A stretch of 64,000 nt of DNA from Gemmatimonadota bacterium (GTDB lineage: Bacteria > Gemmatimonadota > Gemmatimonadetes > Longimicrobiales > Gaopeijiaceae). Location of the stretch: positions 1 through 64,000 of the forward strand of contig JAHEKN010000288.1 in assembly GCA_024638305.1 (NCBI GenBank), in the 5' to 3' direction. Of the stretch, positions 29,441 to 41,267 are shown in pieces. Numbering within the stretch: the stretch's first letter is position 1; the number at the start of each line of letters is the position of its first letter. A program made the position numbers and the translations under genes. Under the pieces are notes generated by a model. It worked only from the letters and a program-made list of their open reading frames with translations, was not told the DNA's origin and ran no database searches.

Positions 29441-30256
29441 ATGAGGCTCGACCTGCACATGCACTCGACGGCCTCGGACGGAGACCTGGCTCCGGCCGAC
29501 GTGGTGAGGATTGCCCTCGACGGGCGCCTCGACGTGATCGCGTTGGCCGACCACGACACCACGGCCGGGGTGGGGGAGGCGGTGGAGGCAGCCGAGGGTC
29601 ACCCGATCGAGGTGGTGCCGGCCATCGAGATGTCGAGCACCCGGGACGGACAGGACCTCCACATCCTGGGATACTTCGTCGATCCCGACGCGCCGAGCCT
29701 GACGGCCCACCGCGCCCACGCGAGCAGCGGCCGGGTCGAGCGCCTCCTGATGATGGTCGATCGCCTGCGGGAGCAGGGTGTCGACGTGGACGTGGAGACC
29801 GTGATCGAGAAGGCGCAGGAGGAGGGGCGGAACGTCGGACGGCCGCACCTGGCCAAGGCCATGGTGGAGGCCGGGTACGTGTCGAGCGTTCAAGAGGCGT
29901 TCGACCGCTACATCAGCGACGACCACCCCGCGTTCCTTCCTACCGCGTTGCAGGATCCTACCGGAGCCATCGAGGGGATCGTGGCGGCCGGTGGAGTGGC
30001 CGTGTGGGCGCATCCGCCCCGCGATCGGGTCCAGGCGCTGACTCCCGAGTTCAAGGCCGCCGGGCTGGGTGGCCTCGAGGTGTACCGCCCCTCCCATTCC
30101 TCCGCGTACACGGTCGAGTTGGAGGAACTTTCCGCGCGGCTCGGCCTCCTCAAGACCGGGGGCTCGGATTGGCACGGCCCAAAGGACGGGGAGCTCGGCG
30201 GCTTCTACGTGGGCGCTGAGGAGGTGGCCGCGTTCCTGGAGGTCGGCGGACTGTAG
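29441..30256 (+). CDS. PHP-domain phosphoesterase (RNase AM/YciV-like)
   Basis: Metal-dependent phosphoesterase; the closest known role is removal of 3'-phosphates from nucleoside bisphosphates or 5'-3' trimming of short RNA (YciV/TrpH group). 271 residues. PHP motifs: DLHMHSTASDG (4-14), LADHDT, the HILGY histidine, GRPHLA, AVWAHP and the closing GGSDWHG, which together supply the metal ligands. It starts 37 bases after atpC and is probably read through from the atp operon, though no functional link is evident. Convergent with the ankyrin gene, with only 26 bases between stops and no clear terminator. Confidence 0.9.
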   Translation: MRLDLHMHSTASDGDLAPADVVRIALDGRLDVIALADHDTTAGVGEAVEAAEGHPIEVVPAIEMSSTRDGQDLHILGYFVDPDAPSLTAHRAHASSGRVERLLMMVDRLREQGVDVDVETVIEKAQEEGRNVGRPHLAKAMVEAGYVSSVQEAFDRYISDDHPAFLPTALQDPTGAIEGIVAAGGVAVWAHPPRDRVQALTPEFKAAGLGGLEVYRPSHSSAYTVELEELSARLGLLKTGGSDWHGPKDGELGGFYVGAEEVAAFLEVGGL

Positions 30257-30282
30257 GCGGGTCGGCGAGCGCGGCCCCCGGG

Positions 30283-32241
30283 CTAGCGACGCCCTTCGTC
30301 GCTGATGGGGCGTCGCGCTCCTGGATACTGCGCCCAGGGATCGCCGATCCCCGCCCCGGCACAGACGTCGCCGGTGTCCAGGAAGTGGGTGTGTAGGCAC
30401 TCCAGCGTGGACCCGAGGCCCGTGAGGAGCTCCACGGTTTCGGGGTAGGCGACACGGGTGAAGAAACCGGCCCGACCTCCACGCGCCATGTCGGCCGTCG
30501 ACTGGCCCAGACGGGTGAGCGCGCCCACGTCCGCTCCTCGCTCCACCAGGTAGCGAATGAGCTCGTTGTCTCCCCGCGATGCTGCGTAGTGGAGCGGCGT
30601 GTAGAGCCAAGAGTCCCGCAAGTTGACGTCGGCTCCGTGCTCTTCGACCAGGTAGCGGACGGCGGCCAGGAACTGGTCCGGAACGCTGCGCACGCTGAAG
30701 GCCCCGAGCCCGGTATAGCCGCCGCCGGCGGCCGCGTGGATGGGATGGGCGTTGGGCTCACCCTCGGGGATCCACGGGAGCCCGGAGTCCTCCTGCTGTC
30801 GTCCGTCCTGTTGCCGGCGCTCCCTCATGCCCACCGCGGGCCAGCGGGTTGGCACGTTCGGGTCCGCTCCGTGCGGGGCCAGGAGCTTCATGGCCGCGAG
30901 ATCCTGGGCGAACGCGGCCCGCCAGAACGGGGTGGCTCCCGTGAGGTCGATGCCCATCTTCGTGAGCCCGAACTCCCAATACCAAAGGTGGCTGTTCAGG
31001 CGGACGTTGGGGTCGGCCCCCGCAGCCAGGAGGGCTTCCAGAACCTCGATGTATTCGGCCTGTTGCGTGTCGTGTGCCCGCGGCTGCGGGTAGTTGGACT
31101 TGGGGGCCCACTGTGTCTGCAGGACCGCGAACAGGGGGTTCATGCCGTCGGTGGACGCCGCCAGGTTGGGATCGGCGCCGCGCTCGATGAGCAGCAGAGC
31201 CAGGTCGAACTGGCCGTTTAGCGTGGCCATGACGAGGGGGCTGGTGGCATCGCCCCGGCTCGCCTGATTCACGTCCGCACCGCCATCCAGCAGGGCGCGC
31301 GCAACGTCGACGTGGCCGTCGCGGGCGGCGTGTAAGAGGGCAGTCATGCCCCCGGTGCGACCGACCAACACCTCGCGGTAGGGGGGACGCATGACACTCG
31401 GCCCACCGGGATAGTCCGGCCGGCTGGAAGCCAGGGAGACAGCGTTCGCGTCGGCCGCCCGAGAGTCCGAGATGAGGAACTCCCGCTGTGCCCGGACGGC
31501 CGCTTGGACCTCCGCCGAGGATGGCTCCCGTCCGATCGGGGTCTCGTCTTCGTCCTCGTACTCGCGTTCGTCCGAGGCCCGCGTCTCTCCGAGCGTCTCG
31601 CGAAAGCGGAGGCTGGCCTCCCGGTCCCGCGCCACGGCCTGCAGCACGTCGACCACCTTGGTGGTAAGGGAGGGGTCGGCCCCCTGGTGCAGCAGCTCGG
31701 TCACGACGTCTGCCCGCCCTGCGGCCGCCGCGAACATGAGTGCCGTCTGCCCGGCCGCAAGCTCGCGGGCGTTTGGGTCCGCGCCCGCCGCGAGCAGCGC
31801 ACGAACCGACTCCAATCCATCGACCGCCGCGGATGCCAGGTGCAGTGGAGTCACACCGCTGGCCGACGCGACCCGGTTGGGGTCGCTGCCCGCGTCCAGC
31901 AGCATCTTCACGGCCGGTCCGTGGCCCGCTCGGCTCGCCACGTGCAGCGCGGTATGGCCACCGATCCGGGTTCCCGCATCCACCGAGGCTCCGGCCTCCA
32001 GCAAGGTGCGGGCGACCGTTGCGTGTCCACGCATCGCCGCCCAGTGCAGAGCCGTCATCCCGTCCCCCGCCGCCAGGTTCACGTCGGCCCCCTGGGCGAG
32101 CAGGGACTCGACCGCCTGCACGTCCCCCCGGCGCGCCGCCTCCACGAGGGGCGGGTCCGAAAGCCTGGCCATTCCCGCCAAAGCGACCGCCAGCGCGAGA
32201 CCAAGGATCGTCCGCGAGAGGTTCCCGCGTGGGCTTCTCAC
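30283..32241 (-). CDS. Exported ankyrin-repeat protein
   Basis: 652 residues from GTG 32241, overlapping the DUF1552 stop (GTGA). A signal or anchor segment spans about 10-24 (TILGLALAVALAGMA). Ankyrin repeats run from about 30 to 185 (DVQAVESLLAQGADVNLAAG, TALHWAAMRGHATVARTLL and so on) and again from about 285 to 600. They are interrupted by a ~100-residue insert rich in Arg and acidic residues (about 195-285). It binds an unknown protein partner, most likely in the periplasm. Third gene of the DUF1592-DUF1552 operon; exported ankyrin proteins recur beside such pairs, which suggests a shared role. Confidence 0.87.
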   Translation of the reverse strand: MRSPRGNLSRTILGLALAVALAGMARLSDPPLVEAARRGDVQAVESLLAQGADVNLAAGDGMTALHWAAMRGHATVARTLLEAGASVDAGTRIGGHTALHVASRAGHGPAVKMLLDAGSDPNRVASASGVTPLHLASAAVDGLESVRALLAAGADPNARELAAGQTALMFAAAAGRADVVTELLHQGADPSLTTKVVDVLQAVARDREASLRFRETLGETRASDEREYEDEDETPIGREPSSAEVQAAVRAQREFLISDSRAADANAVSLASSRPDYPGGPSVMRPPYREVLVGRTGGMTALLHAARDGHVDVARALLDGGADVNQASRGDATSPLVMATLNGQFDLALLLIERGADPNLAASTDGMNPLFAVLQTQWAPKSNYPQPRAHDTQQAEYIEVLEALLAAGADPNVRLNSHLWYWEFGLTKMGIDLTGATPFWRAAFAQDLAAMKLLAPHGADPNVPTRWPAVGMRERRQQDGRQQEDSGLPWIPEGEPNAHPIHAAAGGGYTGLGAFSVRSVPDQFLAAVRYLVEEHGADVNLRDSWLYTPLHYAASRGDNELIRYLVERGADVGALTRLGQSTADMARGGRAGFFTRVAYPETVELLTGLGSTLECLHTHFLDTGDVCAGAGIGDPWAQYPGARRPISDEGRR

Positions 32242-33668
32242 GGTCCGTTCCTCTCGCCGGCCGCCGCGGCGGCCAGGCCCAGATTCAGCGGGAATCCGCC
32301 CGTGCTGTCCCCGAACGTCCGCAACTCGTCGTGGCCGATCCCGCGCATGAGGCTCACGAACACGTTCGCCATCGGCGTGCCCGTGGGAGCGCGGAGGTGG
32401 AGCCCACCCTCGAGGGCGCCGTTCGCGTGACCCGCCAGAAGCAGCGGGCAGCGACGGTGGTTGTGCAGATTGGGGTCGCCCATCGGGGACCCCCAGATCA
32501 CGGCCGTCTTGTCCAGCAGCGTCCCGTCGCCGTCCTGGGTGCTCCGCAGCCGTTCCAGGAGGTACGCGAGCTGCCCGAGTCGATGCGTATTGATCTTGTG
32601 GAAGTCCATGATGTCGTCAGGGACGTTGCCGTGGTGGGACGCCCCGTGGAACGACTTCGTGGTGCCGCTGGCCGCGAACGTTCGGTTGGACTGGTCGAAG
32701 CCGGTCTTGAACGTGATCACTCGGGTCAGGTCGGTCTGTAGTGCCAGCACCTGCAGGTCGTACATGAGCTGCATGTGCTCCTCCCAGGAATCGGGCACGC
32801 CCGAGGGAGCCTCGGGCATCTCCCGCTCCTCTCCGCCGGTGTTGCGCGCTTCAACCAGCGCGATGCGGCGCTCGATCTCGCGGATGTGCTCCAGATACTG
32901 CTCCAGCGCGACCCGGTCTACCGCGCCCAGGCCCTTCCGCAGCCGGACGACCTCGGTCGCGATCCAGTCGATCATGCTGCGGTTGGTACGGCGGCGCTCC
33001 GCCCGGTCCGTGGCCGAGTCTCCGGCACCGAACAAGCGCTCGAACACGACCCGAGGCTCGCGGATGGCCGGAAGCGGCCGGTCGGGAGCGGCCCAGGCCA
33101 GCGACGTCGTATATGCGCAGTGGTAGTTGTAGGCACAGCCCCCGCCCCGATCGATCCCCTCGATGCAGAGCTCGAGGGAGGGCAGGGCCGTGTCACGGCC
33201 GAAGCGGCGCGCGTGCACTTGGTCCAGCGACGTGCCCAGGTAGACGTCCGAGCCCTGCGTCTGCTTGGGATGTGCCTGCGTGAGGAAAACGGCGGTGGAC
33301 CGGTCGTGGTCCCCCCCGATCTCCTCGGCGCGGTAGGCCTCGGCCATCCGGCAGTCGGTGTTGCTCACGATCGTCAGGTGGTCGCGGAAGTCGGCCAGGG
33401 GAGCGAGCTGGCTCGTCGAGGGGATCTCGAAATCGCGGCCGAGCCCAGCCGGCGCGAACAGGTTGCGCGCGTCCCCCCAGTCGCTCGACCCCGCCGCCCC
33501 CATCGACTCTTCGACGCACACCAGCCGAGCCGATCCCGGCTCTCCCGAGCGGTCTCGCCAGGGGCGACCGGCAGGCACCATGGCGTCCAGGAACGGCAGT
33601 GCCACGCTGGCTCCCACGCCGCGCAGGAACGTTCGCCGCGGAAGGTGTTTTCCAGTGATGAACTCCAT
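32238..33668 (-). CDS. DUF1552 protein with Tat signal
   Basis: Predicted exported protein of a family known from Planctomycetes, Acidobacteria and related genomes; enzymatic role not established. 476 residues. The N-terminus has a twin-arginine signal (PRRTFLRGVGASVALPFLDA, residues 10-29), indicating export of a folded, probably cofactor-containing protein. The rest includes conserved blocks WGDARNLFAPAG, YHCAYTTSLAW and TAVIWGSPMGDPNLHNHR, the last resembling sulfatase-like or DUF1501-type alkaline phosphatase-fold ends. It follows the DUF1592 gene by 5 bases and is coupled to the ankyrin gene. Confidence 0.88.
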   Translation of the reverse strand: MEFITGKHLPRRTFLRGVGASVALPFLDAMVPAGRPWRDRSGEPGSARLVCVEESMGAAGSSDWGDARNLFAPAGLGRDFEIPSTSQLAPLADFRDHLTIVSNTDCRMAEAYRAEEIGGDHDRSTAVFLTQAHPKQTQGSDVYLGTSLDQVHARRFGRDTALPSLELCIEGIDRGGGCAYNYHCAYTTSLAWAAPDRPLPAIREPRVVFERLFGAGDSATDRAERRRTNRSMIDWIATEVVRLRKGLGAVDRVALEQYLEHIREIERRIALVEARNTGGEEREMPEAPSGVPDSWEEHMQLMYDLQVLALQTDLTRVITFKTGFDQSNRTFAASGTTKSFHGASHHGNVPDDIMDFHKINTHRLGQLAYLLERLRSTQDGDGTLLDKTAVIWGSPMGDPNLHNHRRCPLLLAGHANGALEGGLHLRAPTGTPMANVFVSLMRGIGHDELRTFGDSTGGFPLNLGLAAAAAGERNGP

Positions 33669-33673
33669 CGTGT

Positions 33674-36142
33674 CTACATCCCCCGGTCGGGTTCGGCTTC
33701 GGCCGACGCCGTGGAGCGCGCCATACGGAACGCGTCGCTGGTCGCCACGCCGAGGATGAACGAGGACATACGGTAGCCATCCGCCTCCGCGCCACGAGCG
33801 ATTGCCCGGACCGAAGGCTGATCGAAGTACTCCACCCTGCGTCCGATCGCGTACGCGAGCAGGTTCGCGGTGAAGTTGCGCACGAGTGGGATGGGACGCT
33901 TGAGCAACACCTGCGTGAGCTCGCCGGGGGTGGCCACGGACGTCCCGTCGTAGAAGGTCCCTCTGGTGTCGAGCGCGACACCGTTCTCGCGAATCCGCCA
34001 GCGGCCCGTCACGTCGAAGTTGTCGAGTGCGAGGCCGATGGGGTCCATGAATCGATGGCAGGAGTTGCAGGTCGGGTTGGCCCGGTGATGCTCGAGGCGC
34101 TCGCGTGTCGTCAGCCTGCGCCCAGCCGACGCACTCTCCGTGTCATCGAACGCCGGCACGTTGGGCGGCGGCGGCGGCGGTGGCGTTCCCATGAGCACCT
34201 CCATGACCCATTTGCCACGCAGCACGGGAGACGTGCGGGCCGACATGGATGTCAGGAGGAGGACGCTGCCGTGGCCGAGCACGCCTCGCCGGGCGTTGTC
34301 GGGGTAGCGCACCCGTCGGAACTCGTCACCGCCCACGCCCCCGATCCCGTAGTGGTGTGCCAGCCTCTCGTTCAGGAACGTATAGTCCGCGTCGAAGAGC
34401 TCGAGCAGGCTCCGGTCCTCGCGGACCAGGAAGTCGAACAGCAGTTGGGTCTCGCGAACCAGGTCCGTGCCGAGCTGCCCCGTGAAGTCCGGATAGAGGT
34501 AGGGTTCGGGCCGAATGTGCTCGGCGTCCTGAAGACGCAGCCACTGCGAGGCGAATCGTATCGCTAGCGCTTCACTGCGCGGATCGGCCAACATGCGCCG
34601 CACCTGCGCTTCCAGCGCTCCCGGCTCCGATAGTCGACCCTGAGCGGCGAGGTCCAATAGCTCCTCGTCCGGTCCCGTCGCCCACAGGAAGAACGAGAGC
34701 CGTGTCGCGAGGTCGATGTCTGTGATCGGGTAGGTTCGATCGGTGGCGCCGTCCGGCGTCTCCTCCAATCGGAAGATGAACGAGGGATTGGCCAGAATCG
34801 CCTGGATCCCGGTCCGGATTCCGATCTCGAAGCCGCGCTCGGCCGCCGCACGATCGTAGAACGACAAGGGCCCTTCCAGGTCCTCCGGCGACACCGGCCG
34901 GCGGTAGGCCTGCCGCGCCAGGCGGGAGAGGATGGACTCGGCACAGTCTCGCTCCTCCGCGGCCGAAGTGGGGCGACACGTGAATATCCTCTCACGGCTC
35001 GAGGTGGAGGACACGCCGGCGGGATCGAGCGGGCCGGTGACGATGAGGTCGCTCAGGTGCGGGAGCGCGGTGATCCCGTAGTTGGCCCACGCCTGCGAGT
35101 CTTCGCCGCCCACGAACGACCAGCCCGGTGGGCGGAGCCGGTCTTCGTAGGGACCCTCGATCTTCCGCACGAACGCGGCTGCGACCCGGTGGGCCCCGGC
35201 CCGCACGAAGACGGGCTCCGTCCGGAGCGGCACGCTGGAGCCACCATTGTGCTCCAGTCCGAGCACTGCCGTGCCAACGCCGTCAATCGATATGTCGACG
35301 TCTTCGAACCCGGTGCCCCGCCCGAACAATGTCTCGATGGTGAAGATGTAATCGCCGTCGGCGGGGAAGTGGTGCGTGACCACCATCCCGCCACGCGTCC
35401 CGTAGGGCGTGCCCTCCACGTGGTCCCACGCATGCTGCGAGACCTCGATGGGATTGGTGTATTTCGCGGACTGCGGCCGGGCGGTGGCGTTCCCGACGGC
35501 CAGCCGGCTCACTTCCGTCGCCGCGCGCAGGTACGCCTCCAGGAGGGTGGTCGAAAGCCCCTGCGCCGCCGACATGTTGTCGAACGCCCCGAGATAGGTG
35601 TCGGGCGGTAGCCAGCGACCGGCATCGATCTCGAGTCCCAGCAGATCTTCGATCACGTGCTCGTACTCGGCGCGATTGAGCCGCTGGAACCGGCGCGCCC
35701 CCGGGTCGGGATCTCGCGCGGCCGCGTCGTCGACCACGTGCTCGAGTGTCCGCACCAGCGTGAGCAGCGTGTCCGGGGACGGGCGCCGGTTCCCGGGTGG
35801 CGGCATCATGCCCGCCCGGAGCTTGAGGATCATCCGCTCGGCAGTCTCGGCTCGCTCGTGGGCTGATTCCACGGCAAATGTCTCGAGGGAGAGGTTGCCG
35901 CGGAGCTGCCGGTCGTTGTGGCAGCGCACGCAGTACTGTTGGACCACGGCGTCGAGCTCGGCACGTGACGGCGTCCGGACTTCGGTCGTGTGCGCCAGAC
36001 CGGTGAACGCCATTGAAGAGACGGCCGAGGTCGGGGCCGAAGACACCATGGGGGCCTCGGCCGGGCCCAGGCCGCTCGGGAGCTCCGGCACCAGGGTGAC
36101 GCAGACGCCGAGCACCGCGGCGACGACGGCGGCTGTCTTCAT
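33674..36142 (-). CDS. DUF1592-type multidomain protein with two CxxCH motifs
   Basis: 822-residue exported protein of the family containing DUF1587, DUF1592, DUF1588, DUF1585 and DUF1595 blocks. A signal peptide is at about 1-30. A c-type cytochrome site CVRCH (Cys71, Cys74, His75) lies just after it. A PSD1-like DUF1587 region follows (RRFQRLNRAEYEHVIEDLLG). A beta-rich carbohydrate-binding-like domain lies at about 255-350, and the C-terminal blocks contain a second CNSCHRFMDPIG. Two heme sites suggest a periplasmic electron-transfer or oxidative enzyme. First gene of the operon with DUF1552 and ankyrin genes; its start faces the rRNA promoter region. Confidence 0.88.
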   Translation of the reverse strand: MKTAAVVAAVLGVCVTLVPELPSGLGPAEAPMVSSAPTSAVSSMAFTGLAHTTEVRTPSRAELDAVVQQYCVRCHNDRQLRGNLSLETFAVESAHERAETAERMILKLRAGMMPPPGNRRPSPDTLLTLVRTLEHVVDDAAARDPDPGARRFQRLNRAEYEHVIEDLLGLEIDAGRWLPPDTYLGAFDNMSAAQGLSTTLLEAYLRAATEVSRLAVGNATARPQSAKYTNPIEVSQHAWDHVEGTPYGTRGGMVVTHHFPADGDYIFTIETLFGRGTGFEDVDISIDGVGTAVLGLEHNGGSSVPLRTEPVFVRAGAHRVAAAFVRKIEGPYEDRLRPPGWSFVGGEDSQAWANYGITALPHLSDLIVTGPLDPAGVSSTSSRERIFTCRPTSAAEERDCAESILSRLARQAYRRPVSPEDLEGPLSFYDRAAAERGFEIGIRTGIQAILANPSFIFRLEETPDGATDRTYPITDIDLATRLSFFLWATGPDEELLDLAAQGRLSEPGALEAQVRRMLADPRSEALAIRFASQWLRLQDAEHIRPEPYLYPDFTGQLGTDLVRETQLLFDFLVREDRSLLELFDADYTFLNERLAHHYGIGGVGGDEFRRVRYPDNARRGVLGHGSVLLLTSMSARTSPVLRGKWVMEVLMGTPPPPPPPNVPAFDDTESASAGRRLTTRERLEHHRANPTCNSCHRFMDPIGLALDNFDVTGRWRIRENGVALDTRGTFYDGTSVATPGELTQVLLKRPIPLVRNFTANLLAYAIGRRVEYFDQPSVRAIARGAEADGYRMSSFILGVATSDAFRMARSTASAEAEPDRGM

Positions 36143-36360
36143 CTGCCATCCTTCGGAAGGTCCCGGGCTGCACGCGCAGCCCGCTTCACGATACTCCGGG
36201 GATGATCGTCCGGCTCGACGGGGGAATCTACGGGCGGGCCGCCGGAGCGGCCAACGTGAGCATCTGACGGTCGTTCACCCGACGGCCCGGGCCGCGCGGC
36301 CCCCCTCCGCACATCACCCCCCGGGGGAACGCCGGCACAGACGGGCGTTGCGGCCCCATC
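36143..36360. other. Non-coding gap before the rRNA promoter
   Basis: Lies between the divergent DUF1592 start and the phased repeats. Long frames cross it on both strands but none has homology-like composition or an RBS. It must contain the DUF1592 promoter, which I could not identify. No 16S rRNA or tRNA is present. Confidence 0.6.
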
Positions 36361-36393
36361 GGGCCCCGATTGGGCCCCGATTGGGCCCCGATC
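36361..36393 (+). repeat. Three phased 11-bp repeats upstream of the rRNA promoter
   Basis: GGGCCCCGATT at 36361 and 36372 and GGGCCCCGATC at 36383 are head to tail, with related partial copies just before (GGCCCCATC, 36352-36360) and inside the promoter spacer (AATCGGGCC, 36414-36422). They end 11 bases before the -35. A period of 11 bp puts the copies on the same DNA face, as expected for a regulator binding cooperatively. Confidence 0.75.
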
Positions 36394-36404
36394 GGGCCGA
36401 CCCG

Positions 36405-36433
36405 TTGACCTCCAATCGGGCCGTACCTATCTT
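36405..36433 (+). promoter_or_regulatory. Promoter of the 23S-5S rRNA transcript
   Basis: -35 TTGACC (36405-36410) and -10 TATCTT (36428-36433) with a 17-base spacer. Start would fall near 36440, giving a ~217-base leader before 23S. It is the strongest sigma70-type promoter seen in the window. Confidence 0.75.
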
Positions 36434-36656
36434 GTAAAGCTTCCCTTCTTCGGAACCCCTCGCGGGGCGTCCTGTGTGGGGAAGCGACGCTGTTTGAAAA
36501 CCAGGGTTTTGAGGGATTTGGGAGCATCTTGGGCGCCTCGACAGAGGTGCCTGGCGAACGGTGATACCAGTGGAGACTCCGGGGGAAGATCCCGTCCGAT
36601 CCCACGCTTCGGCGTGAGGAGAGGCCGGCGACCGGACCCCGAAAGGGAGTCGTGCT
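36434..36656 (+). other. rRNA leader with boxA-like site and UUCG hairpin
   Basis: Transcribed leader of the 23S-5S unit. GCTGTTTGAAAA at 36489-36500 resembles boxA antitermination sites. CACGC-TTCG-GCGTG at 36603-36616 is a perfect UUCG-tetraloop hairpin. The last ~15 bases (GTCGTGCTGGTCAAG) can pair with sequence after the 23S end, as an RNase III processing stem. There is no 16S gene and no tRNA here. Confidence 0.5.
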
Positions 36657-39634
<2,978 letters not shown>

Positions 39635-39948
39635 CACGCTCTCTCCCACTGGGATGTCTTCCAGGGAAGAGCGGCACACCAACGAGAAGTATCCGATCCC
39701 GCGCAGAGTCGCGCGGCGATCGAAGACGAGACTCGAGCCAGACACCTTCGAGGTGCCCAGCTCCCAACCCTCAAGACCCGGGTGTTTCTCCATGTCAAAG
39801 TGGAGTGACACCATGACCGGTGATTCTTAGCGTGGAGGCCAGAGTAGGCGCGCGACGAGCACGAGTGACGAGTAGCGAGATGCTACTCGGAGCGAGTGCT
39901 AGGAGCGCAACGCACTCCGGCGCCACGATCTGAATCGCTGCCAAGAAT
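39635..39948 (+). other. 23S-5S spacer
   Basis: 314 bases without tRNA or credible coding sequence; longer than most 23S-5S spacers. The proximal part CGCACGCTCTC can close the 23S processing stem. A hairpin with arms CGAGTAGC (39869-39876) and GCTACTCG (39882-39889), extended by AGCAC/GTGCT outside, lies about 60 bases before 5S and may be a processing site. Confidence 0.6.
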
Positions 39949-40067
39949 TGCTGGTGGCCATAGCGTGGGGGATACACCCGTTCCCATCTCGAACACGGTA
40001 GTTAAGCCCCACAGCGCGGATGGTACTGCCGGGGAGATCCGGTGGGAGAGTACGACGCCGCCAGCGC
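39949..40067 (+). rRNA. 5S ribosomal RNA
   Basis: About 118 bases. Helix I pairs GCTGGTGG (39950-39957) with CCGCCAGC (40058-40065). The loop sequences CCCGTTCCCATCTCGAACACGG and GGGAGAGTA are diagnostic of 5S. Ends are estimated within two or three bases. Confidence 0.95.
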
Positions 40068-40073
40068 AATACT

Positions 40074-40110
40074 GAACGCCCTCCGAGACGATCGGTCTCG
40101 GGGGGCGTTC
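40074..40110 (+). terminator. Strong terminator after 5S rRNA
   Basis: Arms of 16 bases at 40074-40089 and 40095-40110 with one mismatch and a 5-base loop. The following sequence TCTGCATATGGTT is only moderately U-rich. Position directly after 5S makes a transcription terminator the natural reading. It may also serve the convergent cytidine deaminase gene. Confidence 0.8.
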
Positions 40111-40167
40111 TGCATATGGTTCAAGGAGCGTCTGGGGCGCGGGTCGTCCCGGGATAGGGTCCGCGCG

Positions 40168-41079
40168 TCAGGCCTCCTGAGCCGTGTGCACCTCCAGATC
40201 CACCCCCGGCGCCACGCTCTGGAGCACCGTCGCCGACCCGTCCCGTTGGCTCACCCTCCCCGCGACCTCGACGAGCACGGCACGCCGGATACGGAGACCC
40301 CTGCCGGGGGAGGCGGCGAGCGCAGCGCCTGCGAGGGCTCCGCTCAAGGGAGCGAGACTGGGGTTGTAGGCGGCGCTTTCGGCATAAAGACCCGGAAACT
40401 GCCTTCCGTCGGACGTCTCCACGGCCGCGCCGGCCAACGCCCCCGTATAGGGGGCGTGGCTCCGCGATGCCGCCTCCAGAGCCACCCGCACAAGAGAGTC
40501 GGTAACGGCTTCGACCAGGCCGAGAGGCCTCGGACTCCCCGACATCAGGGTCGCGGCGCGGCCCAGATCCGCGGGCCCGAAGGCGTGCGGGATCAGCTCC
40601 GTGAGCGGCATGTTCGCCCATGGCCGGTCGGCAGAACGCCGAGACGGGATGGTGAGGCTCGAAGCGGTGGGGAGCTCCAGAAGGAACTGTCGACAGTGGC
40701 CGCAGGGAGGGGCGGACACGGCCACATGGGTCACGGCCGGTTCTCCGTTCCGCCAGGCGTTGTGCACGGCACTCTGTTCGGCGTGGACCGAGAAGCCGAG
40801 GCTCTGCCCGGGAAACTCCAGATTGGCTCCCAGATAGAGTGCGCAGCTCCGGGCCCCGGAGGCGAGGGAGTAGGCGACCGCTCCGACCGAGAAGTCGGAT
40901 ATCGGTGCGATGGCGAGCCGCTCGGCGTGGGGCAGTGCCCGCAGGGCGAGCTCGTGCGCGTCGACCCCGAGTTCGTCGAGCAGATCCGATACGGTGTCGG
41001 CCGCTAGAAATCCCGCGCCCGACGCGATCGCGTGCAGGAGTGGGTCGGGGGAGTCGGGAGGTGCCGGATCGGGGGACAC
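40168..41079 (-). CDS. cdd: Cytidine deaminase (two-domain dimeric type)
   Basis: Deaminates cytidine and deoxycytidine to uridine forms in pyrimidine salvage. 303 residues, the size of the E. coli type. It has a catalytic N-terminal domain and a degenerate second copy from about 180 on. Zinc site: His99 and catalytic Glu101 in VHAEQSA, Cys126 and Cys129 in PPCGHCRQF, matching E. coli 102/104/129/132. The second domain lacks these residues (YAESAAYNP in their place), as in the family. Diverges from arsM. Confidence 0.95.
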   Translation of the reverse strand: MSPDPAPPDSPDPLLHAIASGAGFLAADTVSDLLDELGVDAHELALRALPHAERLAIAPISDFSVGAVAYSLASGARSCALYLGANLEFPGQSLGFSVHAEQSAVHNAWRNGEPAVTHVAVSAPPCGHCRQFLLELPTASSLTIPSRRSADRPWANMPLTELIPHAFGPADLGRAATLMSGSPRPLGLVEAVTDSLVRVALEAASRSHAPYTGALAGAAVETSDGRQFPGLYAESAAYNPSLAPLSGALAGAALAASPGRGLRIRRAVLVEVAGRVSQRDGSATVLQSVAPGVDLEVHTAQEA

Positions 41080-41108
41080 GACGTTCCTGTTCGGTGCGGT
41101 GATTCAAG

Positions 41109-41143
41109 AGTCGGGGCACTAGTCGGGGCACTATAGGGGCACT
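41109..41143. repeat. Three direct repeats between cdd and arsM
   Basis: AGTCGGGGCACT at 41109 and 41121, then ATAGGGGCACT at 41133, back to back in the divergent promoter region. Placement 125-160 bases before the arsM ATG and 30-64 before the cdd ATG suggests an operator, possibly for cdd. No arsR gene is nearby. Confidence 0.6.
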
Positions 41144-41267
41144 CGAGGCGGCCGGCGAATCGGGGCGCAGGTCGGAGCGGCGGGGTCCCGCGCCAGGCCG
41201 GAACCGTTTCCGGGAGCGGTGGCTTAGAGTACCGTAGACGCTTACGGATACCGCATTGGGAGTATGG

